From Vagococcus lutrae (GTDB lineage: Bacteria > Bacillota > Bacilli > Lactobacillales > Vagococcaceae): a stretch of DNA of 64,000 nucleotides. Positions 7,836-18,620 of this stretch are shown piece after piece. Location: the NCBI RefSeq assembly GCF_003987555.1, contig NZ_NGJW01000004.1, positions 123,887 through 187,886 on the forward strand. The letters are read 5' to 3'. Position numbers and translations under genes: made by a program. Under the pieces are notes generated by a model. It saw only the letters and a list, made by a program, of their open reading frames with translations. It made no database searches and was not told the DNA's origin. Every line of letters begins with the position of its first letter. Position 1 is the stretch's first letter.

Positions 7836-9713
7836 CTAAAGTGACGTTTCGGAGAGATGATAGCGTCTTGCTCGATCAGCTAACTCATAGAAGGTATGGG
7901 TTACTCGATTTAATTCACTTTCTCTATTTCTTATTCGCCACACTTTTTTATAACGTTCTACTGCATACTCTATGTCAGATGCTACGTCACAACCAGATCG
8001 GGATAGAGGTACATCTGGCACATTCATTTCATATTTCATTAAAAACAGAAATGCTTCTTGTGTATATAACATCAAATCGGTCATGACTAGCCACTCATTA
8101 AAATCATTGTCAAAACGTTTTGGTAGTCGTGTACCAGCCACTAATAATTCTTCTTTTAAATTTGGAAGCTCTTGAATAGCTTTCATAATTTCTTGTACAT
8201 CCAATTGCTTCATAATAGGAAAATAGGGTTCCAATACTTCAGGGTTGCCGTATTCTCTTTCAAGATGAAAATTGATATACGACCAGTTTGCAGGTTGACA
8301 TTGAGAAATTCGCCTCAATATAGAGAATAACTCTGAATGACTCTTTCCATATAAGGAAGCAGATATTTTCGGATCATCCGTTTCATCTGTTCCCATAGCA
8401 TCAGGGTTCCAAGCTAAAGCTGCTCCGTAAATGAACATTGGATAAGAAGAACCAAGTAAATTGACATGTCCATGGTCACCCCAATCCGTATTCAAAATGC
8501 CATACGCGTTGTTTTCTTTCGCATAAGTTACCATTTTTCTAATATTAACTGAACTATTATCGTACCAATTAATAATTCGATTCCAACCTGTTGTAGACGG
8601 ACAAACATATTGAGGAACACCTGATTTTGCAATTAATTCAGTATTCGCACTTGTTTCATTTGCCGAATATCCCCAGTTTAAGCAAATCACATCTTGAGGT
8701 ATCTCTTTTAAAAGTTCTGGGTGTTTGACAATAATATCTCCCCAAAACATCACTTGTTTACCATTTTGTTGAACAATTTCTATCAATTGTTTTAAATAAT
8801 CTACGTATAATCTTCCAACGCCTTTTTCTTCTGCTAGCTCTTTATTTTTATATCGACCTAAATCAAATGTTTCATCTCCGCAAATGTTAAACTTATCGGA
8901 TTGAAATAGAGGGATAAAACTTTCTATAAGGTACTCTGATAATTCAATACTCTTGTCATGACTAACATCCAATGTATGATGTGCCATTCGATTGACAAAT
9001 GAGAACGGCTCATTCCTATCGATAGGCTTTTCTGATAAATCTGAAAAAGTTTGACTTCTAAGTATTTCATACATATGTCCGAACGTCGCAAGAGAAGGAA
9101 TCAATTCAATATGATGTTCGGCAGCATAGCGATCAAGTTCCATAATATCCGCTGCAGATAGTGCATCTTTATCTCTAAAAACTTCACTCAATTCTTCAAA
9201 TAAAAAGCTATGTTCAATATATAATTGCATCTCGTTTATTTTATACTCACTAAAAACATCAATCATTTCTTTTAATGTTTCGAGTGTTGGCACTTTTCCT
9301 CGAGTCACATCATAATAAACACCTCTATGTGAAAAATAAGGCTCGTCTTGAATCTCCATAAACGATAGTTTAACGCCTTCATAACGAATGATTTGTAATA
9401 ATGTCATCAGTCCATAAAACCAACCTCTATTACCACTCGCACTCAGCGTAATATTATCACTTATCTTCAGTGAATACTGTTCTTCACCGAGTTCCTCACA
9501 CCAATCAAATCGAATACCACGTGACCTTTTCGAAGGTTCTGTTATAATTGGCAACTCAATATTAAGTTCTTCCTTTACCCTTCTTTGAAAGTACTTCGCG
9601 TCTCTCATCGTCTGATGTGTTTGCCTTTTTGGCAATATAATTGGTGTTATCGCATCGATTAAAAAATAGCCTGGCTGTTCGTTGATTGTTTTCGGTTCCG
9701 GTAAGATTACCAT
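7836..9713 (-). CDS. GH20-family beta-N-acetylhexosaminidase (cytoplasmic)
   Basis: 625 residues without a signal peptide. An N-terminal GH20b-like domain precedes a TIM barrel. The FNICGDETFDLG segment (about residues 280-290) carries the Asp-Glu pair that GH20 enzymes use for substrate-assisted catalysis, Asp holding the 2-acetamido group and Glu acting as acid/base. It would release terminal GlcNAc or GalNAc from oligosaccharides brought in by the adjacent importer. Its start overlaps the end of the FAD oxidoreductase gene by seven bases. Cytoplasmic location fits an importer-first strategy. The exact linkage cannot be read from sequence. Confidence 0.85.
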   Translation of the reverse strand: MVILPEPKTINEQPGYFLIDAITPIILPKRQTHQTMRDAKYFQRRVKEELNIELPIITEPSKRSRGIRFDWCEELGEEQYSLKISDNITLSASGNRGWFYGLMTLLQIIRYEGVKLSFMEIQDEPYFSHRGVYYDVTRGKVPTLETLKEMIDVFSEYKINEMQLYIEHSFLFEELSEVFRDKDALSAADIMELDRYAAEHHIELIPSLATFGHMYEILRSQTFSDLSEKPIDRNEPFSFVNRMAHHTLDVSHDKSIELSEYLIESFIPLFQSDKFNICGDETFDLGRYKNKELAEEKGVGRLYVDYLKQLIEIVQQNGKQVMFWGDIIVKHPELLKEIPQDVICLNWGYSANETSANTELIAKSGVPQYVCPSTTGWNRIINWYDNSSVNIRKMVTYAKENNAYGILNTDWGDHGHVNLLGSSYPMFIYGAALAWNPDAMGTDETDDPKISASLYGKSHSELFSILRRISQCQPANWSYINFHLEREYGNPEVLEPYFPIMKQLDVQEIMKAIQELPNLKEELLVAGTRLPKRFDNDFNEWLVMTDLMLYTQEAFLFLMKYEMNVPDVPLSRSGCDVASDIEYAVERYKKVWRIRNRESELNRVTHTFYELADRARRYHLSETSL

Positions 9714-11266
9714 TCAATTTCCTCGCTTTCTAAATCGCTCGGCCACTCTAGCGTGATGCCTGATTGTATTAAATAAGACTGGAATTCAATGAGCAACGAC
9801 GTATTCTGTCTGATATCGCGTGGTCGAACTCCTTTTTCCAATGCAAAGCTAGCTAACAACCCACTAACTTCTCCTATATTCCACTCCACAGGATGTAATC
9901 GATAACACCCATTTGTAATATGTGTCGTTCCTATATTTTTACATCCGGGTATTAAATTCTCAGTTTTAATAGGAATCATACTACCCAACGGTATTTGAAA
10001 AGGATAACTTTCCATATCAATATAAGTACGTTGTCCAGTACTTGGATGTAAATCTAAATGATAATGACCAATTCCAACTGAATCATAAAATGTCTCTGCT
10101 GTCTGAGTTGCTCGCATTTCAGCGCCAATATGCTCTTCTAGAACTGTAAACTCTGAAATAATGCGACGAGATTCTCTGATGTACGGCTTCATCGCAAATC
10201 CGTCTTTTGTCCCCATGACATCTCCCCGTGGCTTCAAATTCGGATAACCTTTGCCGTCAGCTTCTGTTTGTAACCAATACAAGAAACACTTTGATATTTC
10301 TTTTGCTTGATTATAGTGATATCGTGCTTCATCTTCAGGGATTTCATACAAAGGCCCTCCCCAGTAGTCATTCTGTGGCCAGTTGACGAGTGTTATATCA
10401 GCCTTTAAGTAATCTTTTTCAAAATTATCTTTACTTAGTATTTTCCGATAATCAAATAAATTAATGGTACCTTCTCTTCCATCAAGACTTCCATGAACAA
10501 TGTTTAATGTATGAGGTTCAGGATAGGCCCATGATAGTTGTGAACCTGGCCAAAATTCAGATAGATGTTGTTTATAGTAGTCATAACGCTCTGGTTTATC
10601 AATCGTATAATCACCATCTTCTTCTAGTGACACTGCAAAACACCACGTCACTGCTTGCATATCCAACGGATCATAATGCTCACACGCATGATTTTCGCCA
10701 GTCATTTCTTTACTCTCACTACCTGTTACATAATCAGTCCCTGATAACGGTAATAAATCACCACATTCCGTTGCATCGATAAAATAATCGGCTTGTACTT
10801 CATATTCTTCATTTACATAATGAATTATTGCCGATGTGACGATATCATCATTTTTTTTCACTGATTTCACTTCAGCCCGGTACCAGATGGTCAGTTGTCC
10901 ATTACTTATATAGGGTGATAACATATCCAACAATATCTTTAAACTGACTCGTGGTTCATGACAAATGGAGCTAACCCAACCTTTACCTGGATTAAAATAA
11001 GGATTGTCTTGTTCGTCTTCTTTTACAGGATAATTTTTCTTATAATAGTCTCTTACTCTCCGACGATATTCCATGTAGCTTGATGTCCCGCCTACTTCTT
11101 CTATATAAGTATGCTCATCTGGTGGTACCCCTTGGCTAGTTACCTGTCCACCAATCCACAAGCTATCTTCTACCATTAAAACCTTCTTACCTTTTTTAGC
11201 AGCGGCTAAAGCTGCTGCTACGCCGCCAAAACTACCGCCTGCAATGACAATATCTACTTTTTGCAT
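9707..11266 (-). CDS. FAD-dependent oxidoreductase of the FAD_oxidored family
   Basis: 519 residues. The N-terminus (VDIVIAGGSFGGVAAALAAA) is the FAD-binding GxGxxG-type fold, slightly altered to GGSFGG, followed by GKKVLMVED and WIGGQVTSQG. This family (Pfam PF12831) occurs in carbohydrate-use loci of many bacteria, but its reaction is not established. Oxidation of a sugar hydroxyl is a plausible guess. The gene lies between the GH20 gene (overlap) and the unknown 637-residue gene (six bases), so all three proteins are probably made together and act on the same glycan in the cytoplasm. No signal peptide is seen. Confidence 0.75.
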   Translation of the reverse strand: MQKVDIVIAGGSFGGVAAALAAAKKGKKVLMVEDSLWIGGQVTSQGVPPDEHTYIEEVGGTSSYMEYRRRVRDYYKKNYPVKEDEQDNPYFNPGKGWVSSICHEPRVSLKILLDMLSPYISNGQLTIWYRAEVKSVKKNDDIVTSAIIHYVNEEYEVQADYFIDATECGDLLPLSGTDYVTGSESKEMTGENHACEHYDPLDMQAVTWCFAVSLEEDGDYTIDKPERYDYYKQHLSEFWPGSQLSWAYPEPHTLNIVHGSLDGREGTINLFDYRKILSKDNFEKDYLKADITLVNWPQNDYWGGPLYEIPEDEARYHYNQAKEISKCFLYWLQTEADGKGYPNLKPRGDVMGTKDGFAMKPYIRESRRIISEFTVLEEHIGAEMRATQTAETFYDSVGIGHYHLDLHPSTGQRTYIDMESYPFQIPLGSMIPIKTENLIPGCKNIGTTHITNGCYRLHPVEWNIGEVSGLLASFALEKGVRPRDIRQNTSLLIEFQSYLIQSGITLEWPSDLESEEIEW

Positions 11267-11272
11267 TTACCT

Positions 11273-13186
11273 TTATTCTCCTTGCCATTTCGCATTCTTT
11301 ATTTTTTCTTCAAACTCTTCTAACATTAAGCCAAACAAAGTACCCGCACCTATTTGAGCCACTGTCCAACCGGATTCGATACAGTATGGGCCCCAACCTT
11401 TATCAGCTGGTGAACCAAAATATTCAAACAATTCAGGATCAAACCCTCTCGCCCATGCTCCATCTAATTTTTTATCATTCGACTTCATTTGACTCCTGTA
11501 GAAAAAGTCCGTAATGAGATTAAACTTATCTTCATAACTTGTTTCCTTTGTAACTAGATAAGCGAAAGAAAACGCAAGTGGTAACCAGTTATTCGTATAC
11601 AACAAGTCGGCAATCGTATCACCATTATGTGACAATAACGAACACTCACCATCTCCTTCAGTATTCCGCATAACAGCGAGATATCCTTCATCCCATTCTA
11701 AATAACATCCTACATCGGTCTTTCTTTTTTCTAAACTTGTCATAATTTTCTCTAAAAACCGTTTGTACTGCTCATTTTTTGTTACAAAGTAAGCCATAGC
11801 TAATGGAAAAATAAAGCGCGCCTCTTCCTGAGTTTGACTTTGTTCACGTAGCGTTTCAGGATATGCTTGCATGAGTGTTCGCAGCCCTTTTTCAGCGGTG
11901 TTTAAATATTCTTCATCTCCGTACAGATAGTATCCTAACAGTAAAGCAGCATGATAATAAGCATTATAGTGAACACTTACAAATTCCTCATTAAAGGTTT
12001 GTAAATACTCAACATGCTCTGAATCATACAAATCCTCCAATTCGACTCTACCTTTTCTTAATCCCGTAGGCCCGGTTGTTTCTACCAAGTGAGTCAAAAT
12101 GGATTGAGCCTCACTTCGGTTATCTTGTGACTCATGTAAAACATCAGATAGCATTAATGGAATCACCATTCTCGCGGCATCATCCCCATAACTACTTTGA
12201 TAAGAAACATTAGACCAACGAACGAATCCTTTCATCTTTCCACTAGTTATAATAAACTCTTTCTTCAACTTATCTTGAAGCTGTTTACTTACTTCTAAAA
12301 AATAATCGTCCTTAAAATAAACACTAGCTAAGTCGTATAGTAAGGCAGCTTCCCCCATACAATCTGCTCGAATTGTTTCTGCTCGCTTTTGAATTCCTAA
12401 ATGATTTATTTCTGTGGCAAACCCTTCATATACCCCACCAGCTCCATCTCTTATTAAAGTGCCTGAATGTTCAAACCAAGACAATGCTCTTTTAACTAAC
12501 TTTTCTTGTCTTTCTTGTCTCGACTCCGCTTTATTAAATGGGTAAAATGAATAAATCGGTTCTAAATCTATTTTGATAATCTCTTGATCGGTAACCCATT
12601 CTAAAATCGAGCTTATAAGTGCTTGAACTCGTGCAGCAGGTGTGTACCTATTACGATGAAAATTAGCTAGCTGAACTGAAGTGTATAACACATTCTCTCT
12701 CTCAAAGAAACCAGCATATTGACTTAACGGTTTCTTCTCTTTTAACGTATCATCTGGAACAGCGCTATGAACATGTTCAGTAGAAAAAGCAAGAAAAGGA
12801 GTTCTTTCTCTTTTAACTTCTTGAAAAGGTACCACTCTTAAGGTCGCTTGATCATCCATTATTTCTCCAGCCTTCAACCCCTCAATATCTTTCCCTAGAT
12901 AGACTAATCTTTCGAATCGAGAATTCGTAACATCTTCCATGGTGACAGTATTAATACCGCTTACAAACTCTGCCCAAACTTTCTTTCCACTTTCGATAAA
13001 TGTTTCAATTTGAGAACGTTGATAAGAATCAAAGGATAGAGGGGCTTCATATGTTCCACCTAGTATGACTAAGCTAGAATAATCTTCTAACGTTTGAAAC
13101 GCCGGATTTATTATTTGATACTCTATAAAATTTTGAGATAAAACTTTTGTCACATCATTTTCTTCTTTTGCTATTACACCAATCAC
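11273..13186 (-). CDS. Unknown protein, amidotransferase-like N-terminus plus predicted helical toroid
   Basis: 637 residues with no signal peptide. The first 100 or so residues (DYSSLVILGGTYEAPLSF and a predicted alternating strand/helix pattern) resemble the class I glutamine-amidotransferase-like fold that accompanies some glycosidases. From about residue 220 on the protein appears all-helical, with repeated tyrosine- and tryptophan-rich segments such as WVTD, RWSNVSYQSSYGDDAARM and NTEGDGECSLLSHNGDT, reminiscent of an (alpha/alpha)6 glycosidase barrel. I do not recognise the family and cannot name catalytic residues. Its place between YesL-like and oxidoreductase genes in a glycan operon suggests a glycan-processing enzyme. 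Confidence 0.6.
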   Translation of the reverse strand: MIGVIAKEENDVTKVLSQNFIEYQIINPAFQTLEDYSSLVILGGTYEAPLSFDSYQRSQIETFIESGKKVWAEFVSGINTVTMEDVTNSRFERLVYLGKDIEGLKAGEIMDDQATLRVVPFQEVKRERTPFLAFSTEHVHSAVPDDTLKEKKPLSQYAGFFERENVLYTSVQLANFHRNRYTPAARVQALISSILEWVTDQEIIKIDLEPIYSFYPFNKAESRQERQEKLVKRALSWFEHSGTLIRDGAGGVYEGFATEINHLGIQKRAETIRADCMGEAALLYDLASVYFKDDYFLEVSKQLQDKLKKEFIITSGKMKGFVRWSNVSYQSSYGDDAARMVIPLMLSDVLHESQDNRSEAQSILTHLVETTGPTGLRKGRVELEDLYDSEHVEYLQTFNEEFVSVHYNAYYHAALLLGYYLYGDEEYLNTAEKGLRTLMQAYPETLREQSQTQEEARFIFPLAMAYFVTKNEQYKRFLEKIMTSLEKRKTDVGCYLEWDEGYLAVMRNTEGDGECSLLSHNGDTIADLLYTNNWLPLAFSFAYLVTKETSYEDKFNLITDFFYRSQMKSNDKKLDGAWARGFDPELFEYFGSPADKGWGPYCIESGWTVAQIGAGTLFGLMLEEFEEKIKNAKWQGE

Positions 13187-13188
13187 TT

Positions 13189-13869
13189 CTATACAATCCC
13201 TTCTGCTTTTCGCCCTTCATTTGTGTGATATTTAAAAATATCGTGTCTTACTTGTTTGGATGAACTTACAGCTATTTTTCCTACAAAACCAAACATGACT
13301 AATAATATGAAATTTGCACCCGTTAAGTACATTAATAAAAAAGCAAATAGAAACCCAAGTGTTAGTAAACTCGTTTTACTTAATGGAAGAAAAAACTTTA
13401 CTATTAATTGAAATATTTGTGATAGTGAAAAATTAAAGTTTGAAATAATCACAGTATAGGCAAATGTTACGACTAAGCAAATGAGCATGACAATTAAAAA
13501 CAAAATGCCTAACATTCCCGATATTTTAGAGAAATATAAATAGTCTGAAAAAAGGATAATAAATATGAGATTCATAATAGCGCCCATTTGAAAAGACTGT
13601 TTGGCACTCTTTTTGTAACCAGTCCAATAAGATTTAAAAATGTTCTCTCGTTTATACCGATTACTATAGGTATAAATCAGTGCTGAGAATGCGGGCCAAA
13701 CGAACAAAAGTGCTATATAAATTGATGCTAATATTACAACAGGTTGGTTCATTTTAACAAAAAATAATAATGCTAAACCTGGTATGTTTGATAGAAGAAA
13801 TAAAAAATTACCTAAAATCAAATCCCACAATTTAACACTAAACTTATAAAATCCATGAACTTCCGACAC
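13189..13869 (-). CDS. YesL-family (DUF624) membrane protein
   Basis: 226 residues from a GTG at 13869. This start is chosen over an upstream ATG because GGAGG lies nine bases before it and the protein then begins with the family-typical VSEVHGFYKFSVKLWDLI. Four to five membrane helices follow. YesL-like proteins are regularly found beside YesM/YesN and LplABC-type importers, but their function is unknown. It is the first gene of the operon, two bases upstream of the 637-residue gene. Confidence 0.75.
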   Translation of the reverse strand: MSEVHGFYKFSVKLWDLILGNFLFLLSNIPGLALLFFVKMNQPVVILASIYIALLFVWPAFSALIYTYSNRYKRENIFKSYWTGYKKSAKQSFQMGAIMNLIFIILFSDYLYFSKISGMLGILFLIVMLICLVVTFAYTVIISNFNFSLSQIFQLIVKFFLPLSKTSLLTLGFLFAFLLMYLTGANFILLVMFGFVGKIAVSSSKQVRHDIFKYHTNEGRKAEGIV

Positions 13870-13911
13870 TTTGAAACCGCCTCCTCTTATTACTGTTTTA
13901 ATTTTATCAAA

Positions 13912-13925
13912 TGTAACCGTTTTTT
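13912..13925 (-). promoter_or_regulatory. Candidate cre (CcpA) site before the glycan operon
   Basis: On the minus strand the last 12 of 14 positions of AAAAAACGGTTACA fit the cre consensus TGWAANCGNTNWCA. It lies 43-56 bases before the GTG of the first operon gene, just upstream of a TAAAAT-like -10. The first two positions do not match, so the call is tentative. Confidence 0.4.
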
Positions 13926-14037
13926 GTATGCGTTTTATCATGTTGGTTAATTCAATATACCTTATATTAAAATAGTGCACCTTTTTTGCTAAAAGCTACT
14001 AAAGTTCCCATCTTGTTAGTAACTGTACGAACACATG

Positions 14038-14084
14038 AAAAAAGCGATACTTTCGTCTTTATAACGAAAGTATCGCTTTTCATT
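14038..14084 (-). terminator. Terminator of the beta-glucoside PTS operon
   Basis: AAAAGCGATACTTTCGT and its exact reverse complement flank a seven-base loop, followed on the minus strand by a T run. It lies 42 bases after the GH1 stop and would also work in the other direction. Confidence 0.85.
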
Positions 14085-14125
14085 TTATTACCTTAGAAAT
14101 AATACTTTACTACTTAAACTCATTC

Positions 14126-15607
<1,482 letters not shown>

Positions 15608-15611
15608 CTAT

Positions 15612-17486
15612 TTATTTAATCGCAACCAAAATTTCTTGATTGATTGCGTTAATCGCTGTTTTATTAGTTGTCGTAGGGACTACATCTAAAAAATTAGGTG
15701 TGTTTGTCACGACGACAGGTGAAAATAAGTTAATATTTTGCGCTTTTAGAAACGCGATATCAAAGGTTAACAGTGAATCGCCTTGTTTAATTGCTGCTCC
15801 CTCTTCCACAAGACGTTCAAAGCCCTTACCTTTCAAATCTACAGTGTCCAATCCAACATGGATTAATAGCTCCACACCTTCGTCAGATAGGATACCTATT
15901 GCATGATTAGTAGGCGTTGTCATCGTAACCGTTCCGTTAAATGGAGCTTTTACTAAGCCTTCTGTTGGATAGATACCGATACCTTTTCCTACAATACCTG
16001 AAGCAAAGGTTTCATCTGGACACTCTTCTAATGAGACGACTTCCCCTTTTAAAGGTGAAACTATCGAGATAGGTCCCTCTTTATCTTGAATTTCTACGAC
16101 GGTTTTCGTCTCTTTTTCATTAGGCTCAGAGGCACCCGTATCAAATTTTAATACAAGGGTCATCACTAGACCGATAGCAAAACTAGCGCCCACTCCCATC
16201 AGTGCAAACAATAAGTTGTTTGATTGACTATCCAGGTACGTAGGAATTGCTAGCACTCCAGGGACGGTAAAGCTCATCGCTTTAACTGTGAAGGCTCCAA
16301 ATATCGCGCCCCCTACAGCGCCTCCCATCATACTGGCATAGAAAGGTTTTTTTAGTTTCATCGTTACCCCGTAGATAGCTGGCTCGGTAATTCCAAACAC
16401 AGCTGGGATAAAAGATGAAAAGGCTAATTGTTTCATCTTGCTATCTTTCGTTTTGATAAACACGCCTAAAGTAGCTCCCGCTTGCGCTAAGTTTGCCACT
16501 AAGTTCATTGGTAGTAACATAATATCATAGCCAAATTTTTCAAAACTTGCAAATGTTCCTGGGAAAAAGGCATAATGCATACCAGTAATGACAATCAGTG
16601 GCATTAAGCCACCCATCAAAGCACCTGCTAATGGTCCAGCAACATCAAATAGTGTCGTAAAGAAACGTTCTAAATAAGAGCCAATCGTTGTGCCTAATGG
16701 TGCAATAAATGCTAGTAAAATCGGTGCAGTGATCAGTAATGATAACATTGGAACAAAAATAATTGACAGTGAGCTTGGCACCCATTTCTTCATGTACTTC
16801 TCTACATAGCTTAATAACCAAACGCCTAAAATAATCGGAATAACTGACGAAGCGTAATTATTCATTGGGATCGTGAGACCAATGAACTTCAGACTAGCAA
16901 TCTCACCAGATGCTGCATTTTCCAAAAAGGTTGGATACATTAAAATACCTGCTAATGCAACGGCTAAAGATTGATTTGCCCGAAACTTATTTGCCGCAGA
17001 GAATGCTATGAGAAACGGTAAGAAATGAAACGCAGCATTTGAAATAGCATCTAGTACAGCATATGTTGAACTTTGATCAGATAATAAGTTAGTCGCAACT
17101 AAAATAGTCATTAACCCTTTTAGTAAACCACTTCCTGTGATGGCAGCTAATATCGGATTAAAAATACCCGATATCACATCAAATATTCTGTCTAGTATAT
17201 TTCCCTTTTTACCTGAAGACTGACTATCATTATCAGCGCCATCTCCTATTATGTGGTGAATTTCTTCGTAGACATTGGCAACCTCATTACCGATAATGAC
17301 CTGAAACTGCCCACTTTGAAATTGTGCGCCGATAACACCTTCTAGTGCCTTGATTTCATCTAATTTTATTTTATTGTCATCTTTCACATTAAAGCGCAGT
17401 CTTGTAATACAATGCCAACATTGGCTAATATTGCTTTTTCCACCCATTTTATCAATAATCGTCTGAGCTAATTCTTGATGATTCAT
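15612..17486 (-). CDS. Beta-glucoside-specific PTS permease EIIBCA
   Basis: 624 residues from the ATG at 17486, which has TCCTCC (a strong ribosome-binding site) just upstream on the plus strand. A longer frame upstream runs through the leader terminator and is not credible. EIIB is N-terminal, with its phospho-Cys in SQCWHCITRLRF (about residue 28). The EIIC membrane domain with about ten helices spans about 100-460. EIIA is C-terminal, with the phospho-His in ELLIHVGLDTVDLKG. The protein imports and phosphorylates beta-glucosides. It is expressed with the upstream antiterminator and downstream GH1 enzyme. Confidence 0.92.
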   Translation of the reverse strand: MNHQELAQTIIDKMGGKSNISQCWHCITRLRFNVKDDNKIKLDEIKALEGVIGAQFQSGQFQVIIGNEVANVYEEIHHIIGDGADNDSQSSGKKGNILDRIFDVISGIFNPILAAITGSGLLKGLMTILVATNLLSDQSSTYAVLDAISNAAFHFLPFLIAFSAANKFRANQSLAVALAGILMYPTFLENAASGEIASLKFIGLTIPMNNYASSVIPIILGVWLLSYVEKYMKKWVPSSLSIIFVPMLSLLITAPILLAFIAPLGTTIGSYLERFFTTLFDVAGPLAGALMGGLMPLIVITGMHYAFFPGTFASFEKFGYDIMLLPMNLVANLAQAGATLGVFIKTKDSKMKQLAFSSFIPAVFGITEPAIYGVTMKLKKPFYASMMGGAVGGAIFGAFTVKAMSFTVPGVLAIPTYLDSQSNNLLFALMGVGASFAIGLVMTLVLKFDTGASEPNEKETKTVVEIQDKEGPISIVSPLKGEVVSLEECPDETFASGIVGKGIGIYPTEGLVKAPFNGTVTMTTPTNHAIGILSDEGVELLIHVGLDTVDLKGKGFERLVEEGAAIKQGDSLLTFDIAFLKAQNINLFSPVVVTNTPNFLDVVPTTTNKTAINAINQEILVAIK

Positions 17487-17502
17487 GTTTTCCTCCTTTA
17501 TC

Positions 17503-17569
17503 TGAAAAAAATAACCTAAGCAAAAGTCTCCGATGGTATACGAACTCATCTTTAACTTTCGCTTAGGTT
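17503..17569 (-). terminator. Terminator between the antiterminator and PTS genes
   Basis: On the minus strand AACCTAAGCGAAAG pairs with CTTTTGCTTAGGTT (13 of 14 plus a G-U), followed by ATTTTTTTC. A second antitermination checkpoint sits here in the classic bgl operon. The RAT-like sequence just before this stem (GGCATTAACC at its end) is weak, so control by the antiterminator at this site is uncertain. Confidence 0.75.
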
Positions 17570-17600
17570 AATGCCTTTCGTTGCACGCCTTTTGCGATTT

Positions 17601-18473
17601 TTATTTTACTGTTTTAATTGGGGTTTGTTGTGTTTCTTCTACCACTCTTTCGATATGAATAATGAGGTAAATCATCTCATCATCACTCACATCAATGTGA
17701 TACTCTTTTTTCAACATTTCTCTAATCATAAGACCACAGGCATAGCTTTTTGGATATTGTGATTGAATAATTTCATATAATGTTTCATTTTGACTAATAG
17801 GTAACTGTTGTTGATGAAATTGTCGATTCATAAAGTAACGTATATGTGTGACGAAACGTGAATATGAGATACTTTCCTTGTTTAATGAAATATCAAATAA
17901 TGACTGAATCGTACGCACGATACTTTTAGTAATCTGAGCAATCATCATTGTTTCATTCATCGAATCAAAATCATTTTGTGCATTCACAAAATGTAACGCG
18001 ATAAAAGAAGCCTCACTCTTTGGTAAATTAACATTCAGTGTTTGATTAATTACTGCTAATGCCTTAAGCCCCATCTGATATTCTTGATAGTACAGAAAGG
18101 GAATCTCCCACTGCAACGTGTTTTCATCTAACAACTGGTCATGATCGAGTCGTTCAACAGCAGCCTGTATATGATCTGCTAATGAAAAAAGAAGTGTCGC
18201 ATTTAAATCTTTTTTCAGCTCTGTTTCTACCATATCAACAATCGTTTCTGTCAGTGTTAAAACTTCTGGTGATATGTCTGCTATCATTGACGGTGTCGTA
18301 TGGTTGAATTCTTTAGATCTGAAAATCTTTGTGATGTTAGCGTCACTGAGTTCATCACCTTTTTTCTTTTTAAAACCAATCCCTTTTCCAAATAATACTA
18401 ATTCTTCATCATGTTGATCTGTCGCTAAAACTAAATTATTATTAAGGGATTTTACAATGGTATAAATAGCCAT
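17601..18473 (-). CDS. BglG/LicT-family transcription antiterminator
   Basis: 290 residues from the ATG at 18473; a GTG directly before it is an alternative. The RNA-binding CAT domain is N-terminal (VKSLNNNLVLATDQ and LFGKGIGFKKKKGD, about residues 7-40). Two PRD domains follow, with conserved histidines in ADHIQAAVERL and ALHFVNAQ in the first and in VTHIRYFMNRQ and IIHIERV in the second. It binds the RAT in its own leader and in that of the PTS gene to prevent termination. PTS phosphorylation of the PRD histidines couples this to beta-glucoside supply and to general sugar state. Confidence 0.92.
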   Translation of the reverse strand: MAIYTIVKSLNNNLVLATDQHDEELVLFGKGIGFKKKKGDELSDANITKIFRSKEFNHTTPSMIADISPEVLTLTETIVDMVETELKKDLNATLLFSLADHIQAAVERLDHDQLLDENTLQWEIPFLYYQEYQMGLKALAVINQTLNVNLPKSEASFIALHFVNAQNDFDSMNETMMIAQITKSIVRTIQSLFDISLNKESISYSRFVTHIRYFMNRQFHQQQLPISQNETLYEIIQSQYPKSYACGLMIREMLKKEYHIDVSDDEMIYLIIHIERVVEETQQTPIKTVK

Positions 18474-18489
18474 CACCTCTCATTTTAGC

Positions 18490-18537
18490 AAAAAAAAACA
18501 CCAAACCAAAGTATCTCACGTACTAATTGGATTGGTG
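18490..18537 (-). terminator. Leader terminator of the beta-glucoside operon
   Basis: The minus strand has CACCAATCCA, an 18-base loop, then TGGTTTGGTG and nine T. One stem position is mismatched. Its 5' arm overlaps the RAT, so RNA folded as RAT cannot form the terminator. Confidence 0.85.
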
Positions 18538-18563
18538 GTGCCTGATCGAGTCAGTTACACTCC
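18534..18563 (-). promoter_or_regulatory. Ribonucleic antiterminator (RAT) for the LicT-like protein
   Basis: The minus strand begins GGAGTGTAACTG and ends CAGGCACCACC. This follows the known LicT RAT layout, GGA-TGT-ACTG then CAGGCA-ACC, over 30 bases. It overlaps the first arm of the leader terminator by four bases. Confidence 0.8.
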
Positions 18564-18577
18564 TTCTATTTGATTTC

Positions 18578-18606
18578 ATCTTAACACATAAAGAAAGCGA
18601 TGTCAA
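18578..18606 (-). promoter_or_regulatory. Promoter of the beta-glucoside operon with overlapping cre
   Basis: On the minus strand a consensus -35 TTGACA (18601-18606) and TAAGAT (18578-18583) are separated by 17 bases. A cre-like element, AGAAAGCGATGTCA on the plus strand at 18592-18605, fits the consensus at 13 of 14 positions and covers the -35. CcpA binding here would block the promoter, giving catabolite repression on top of antitermination. Confidence 0.75.
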
Positions 18607-18620
18607 ACACTTCTTTCGTT

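Noticed and set aside
17570..17600. Second full RAT before the PTS gene
   Set aside because: Only the end (GGCATTAACC) resembles the consensus, and the length is several bases short.
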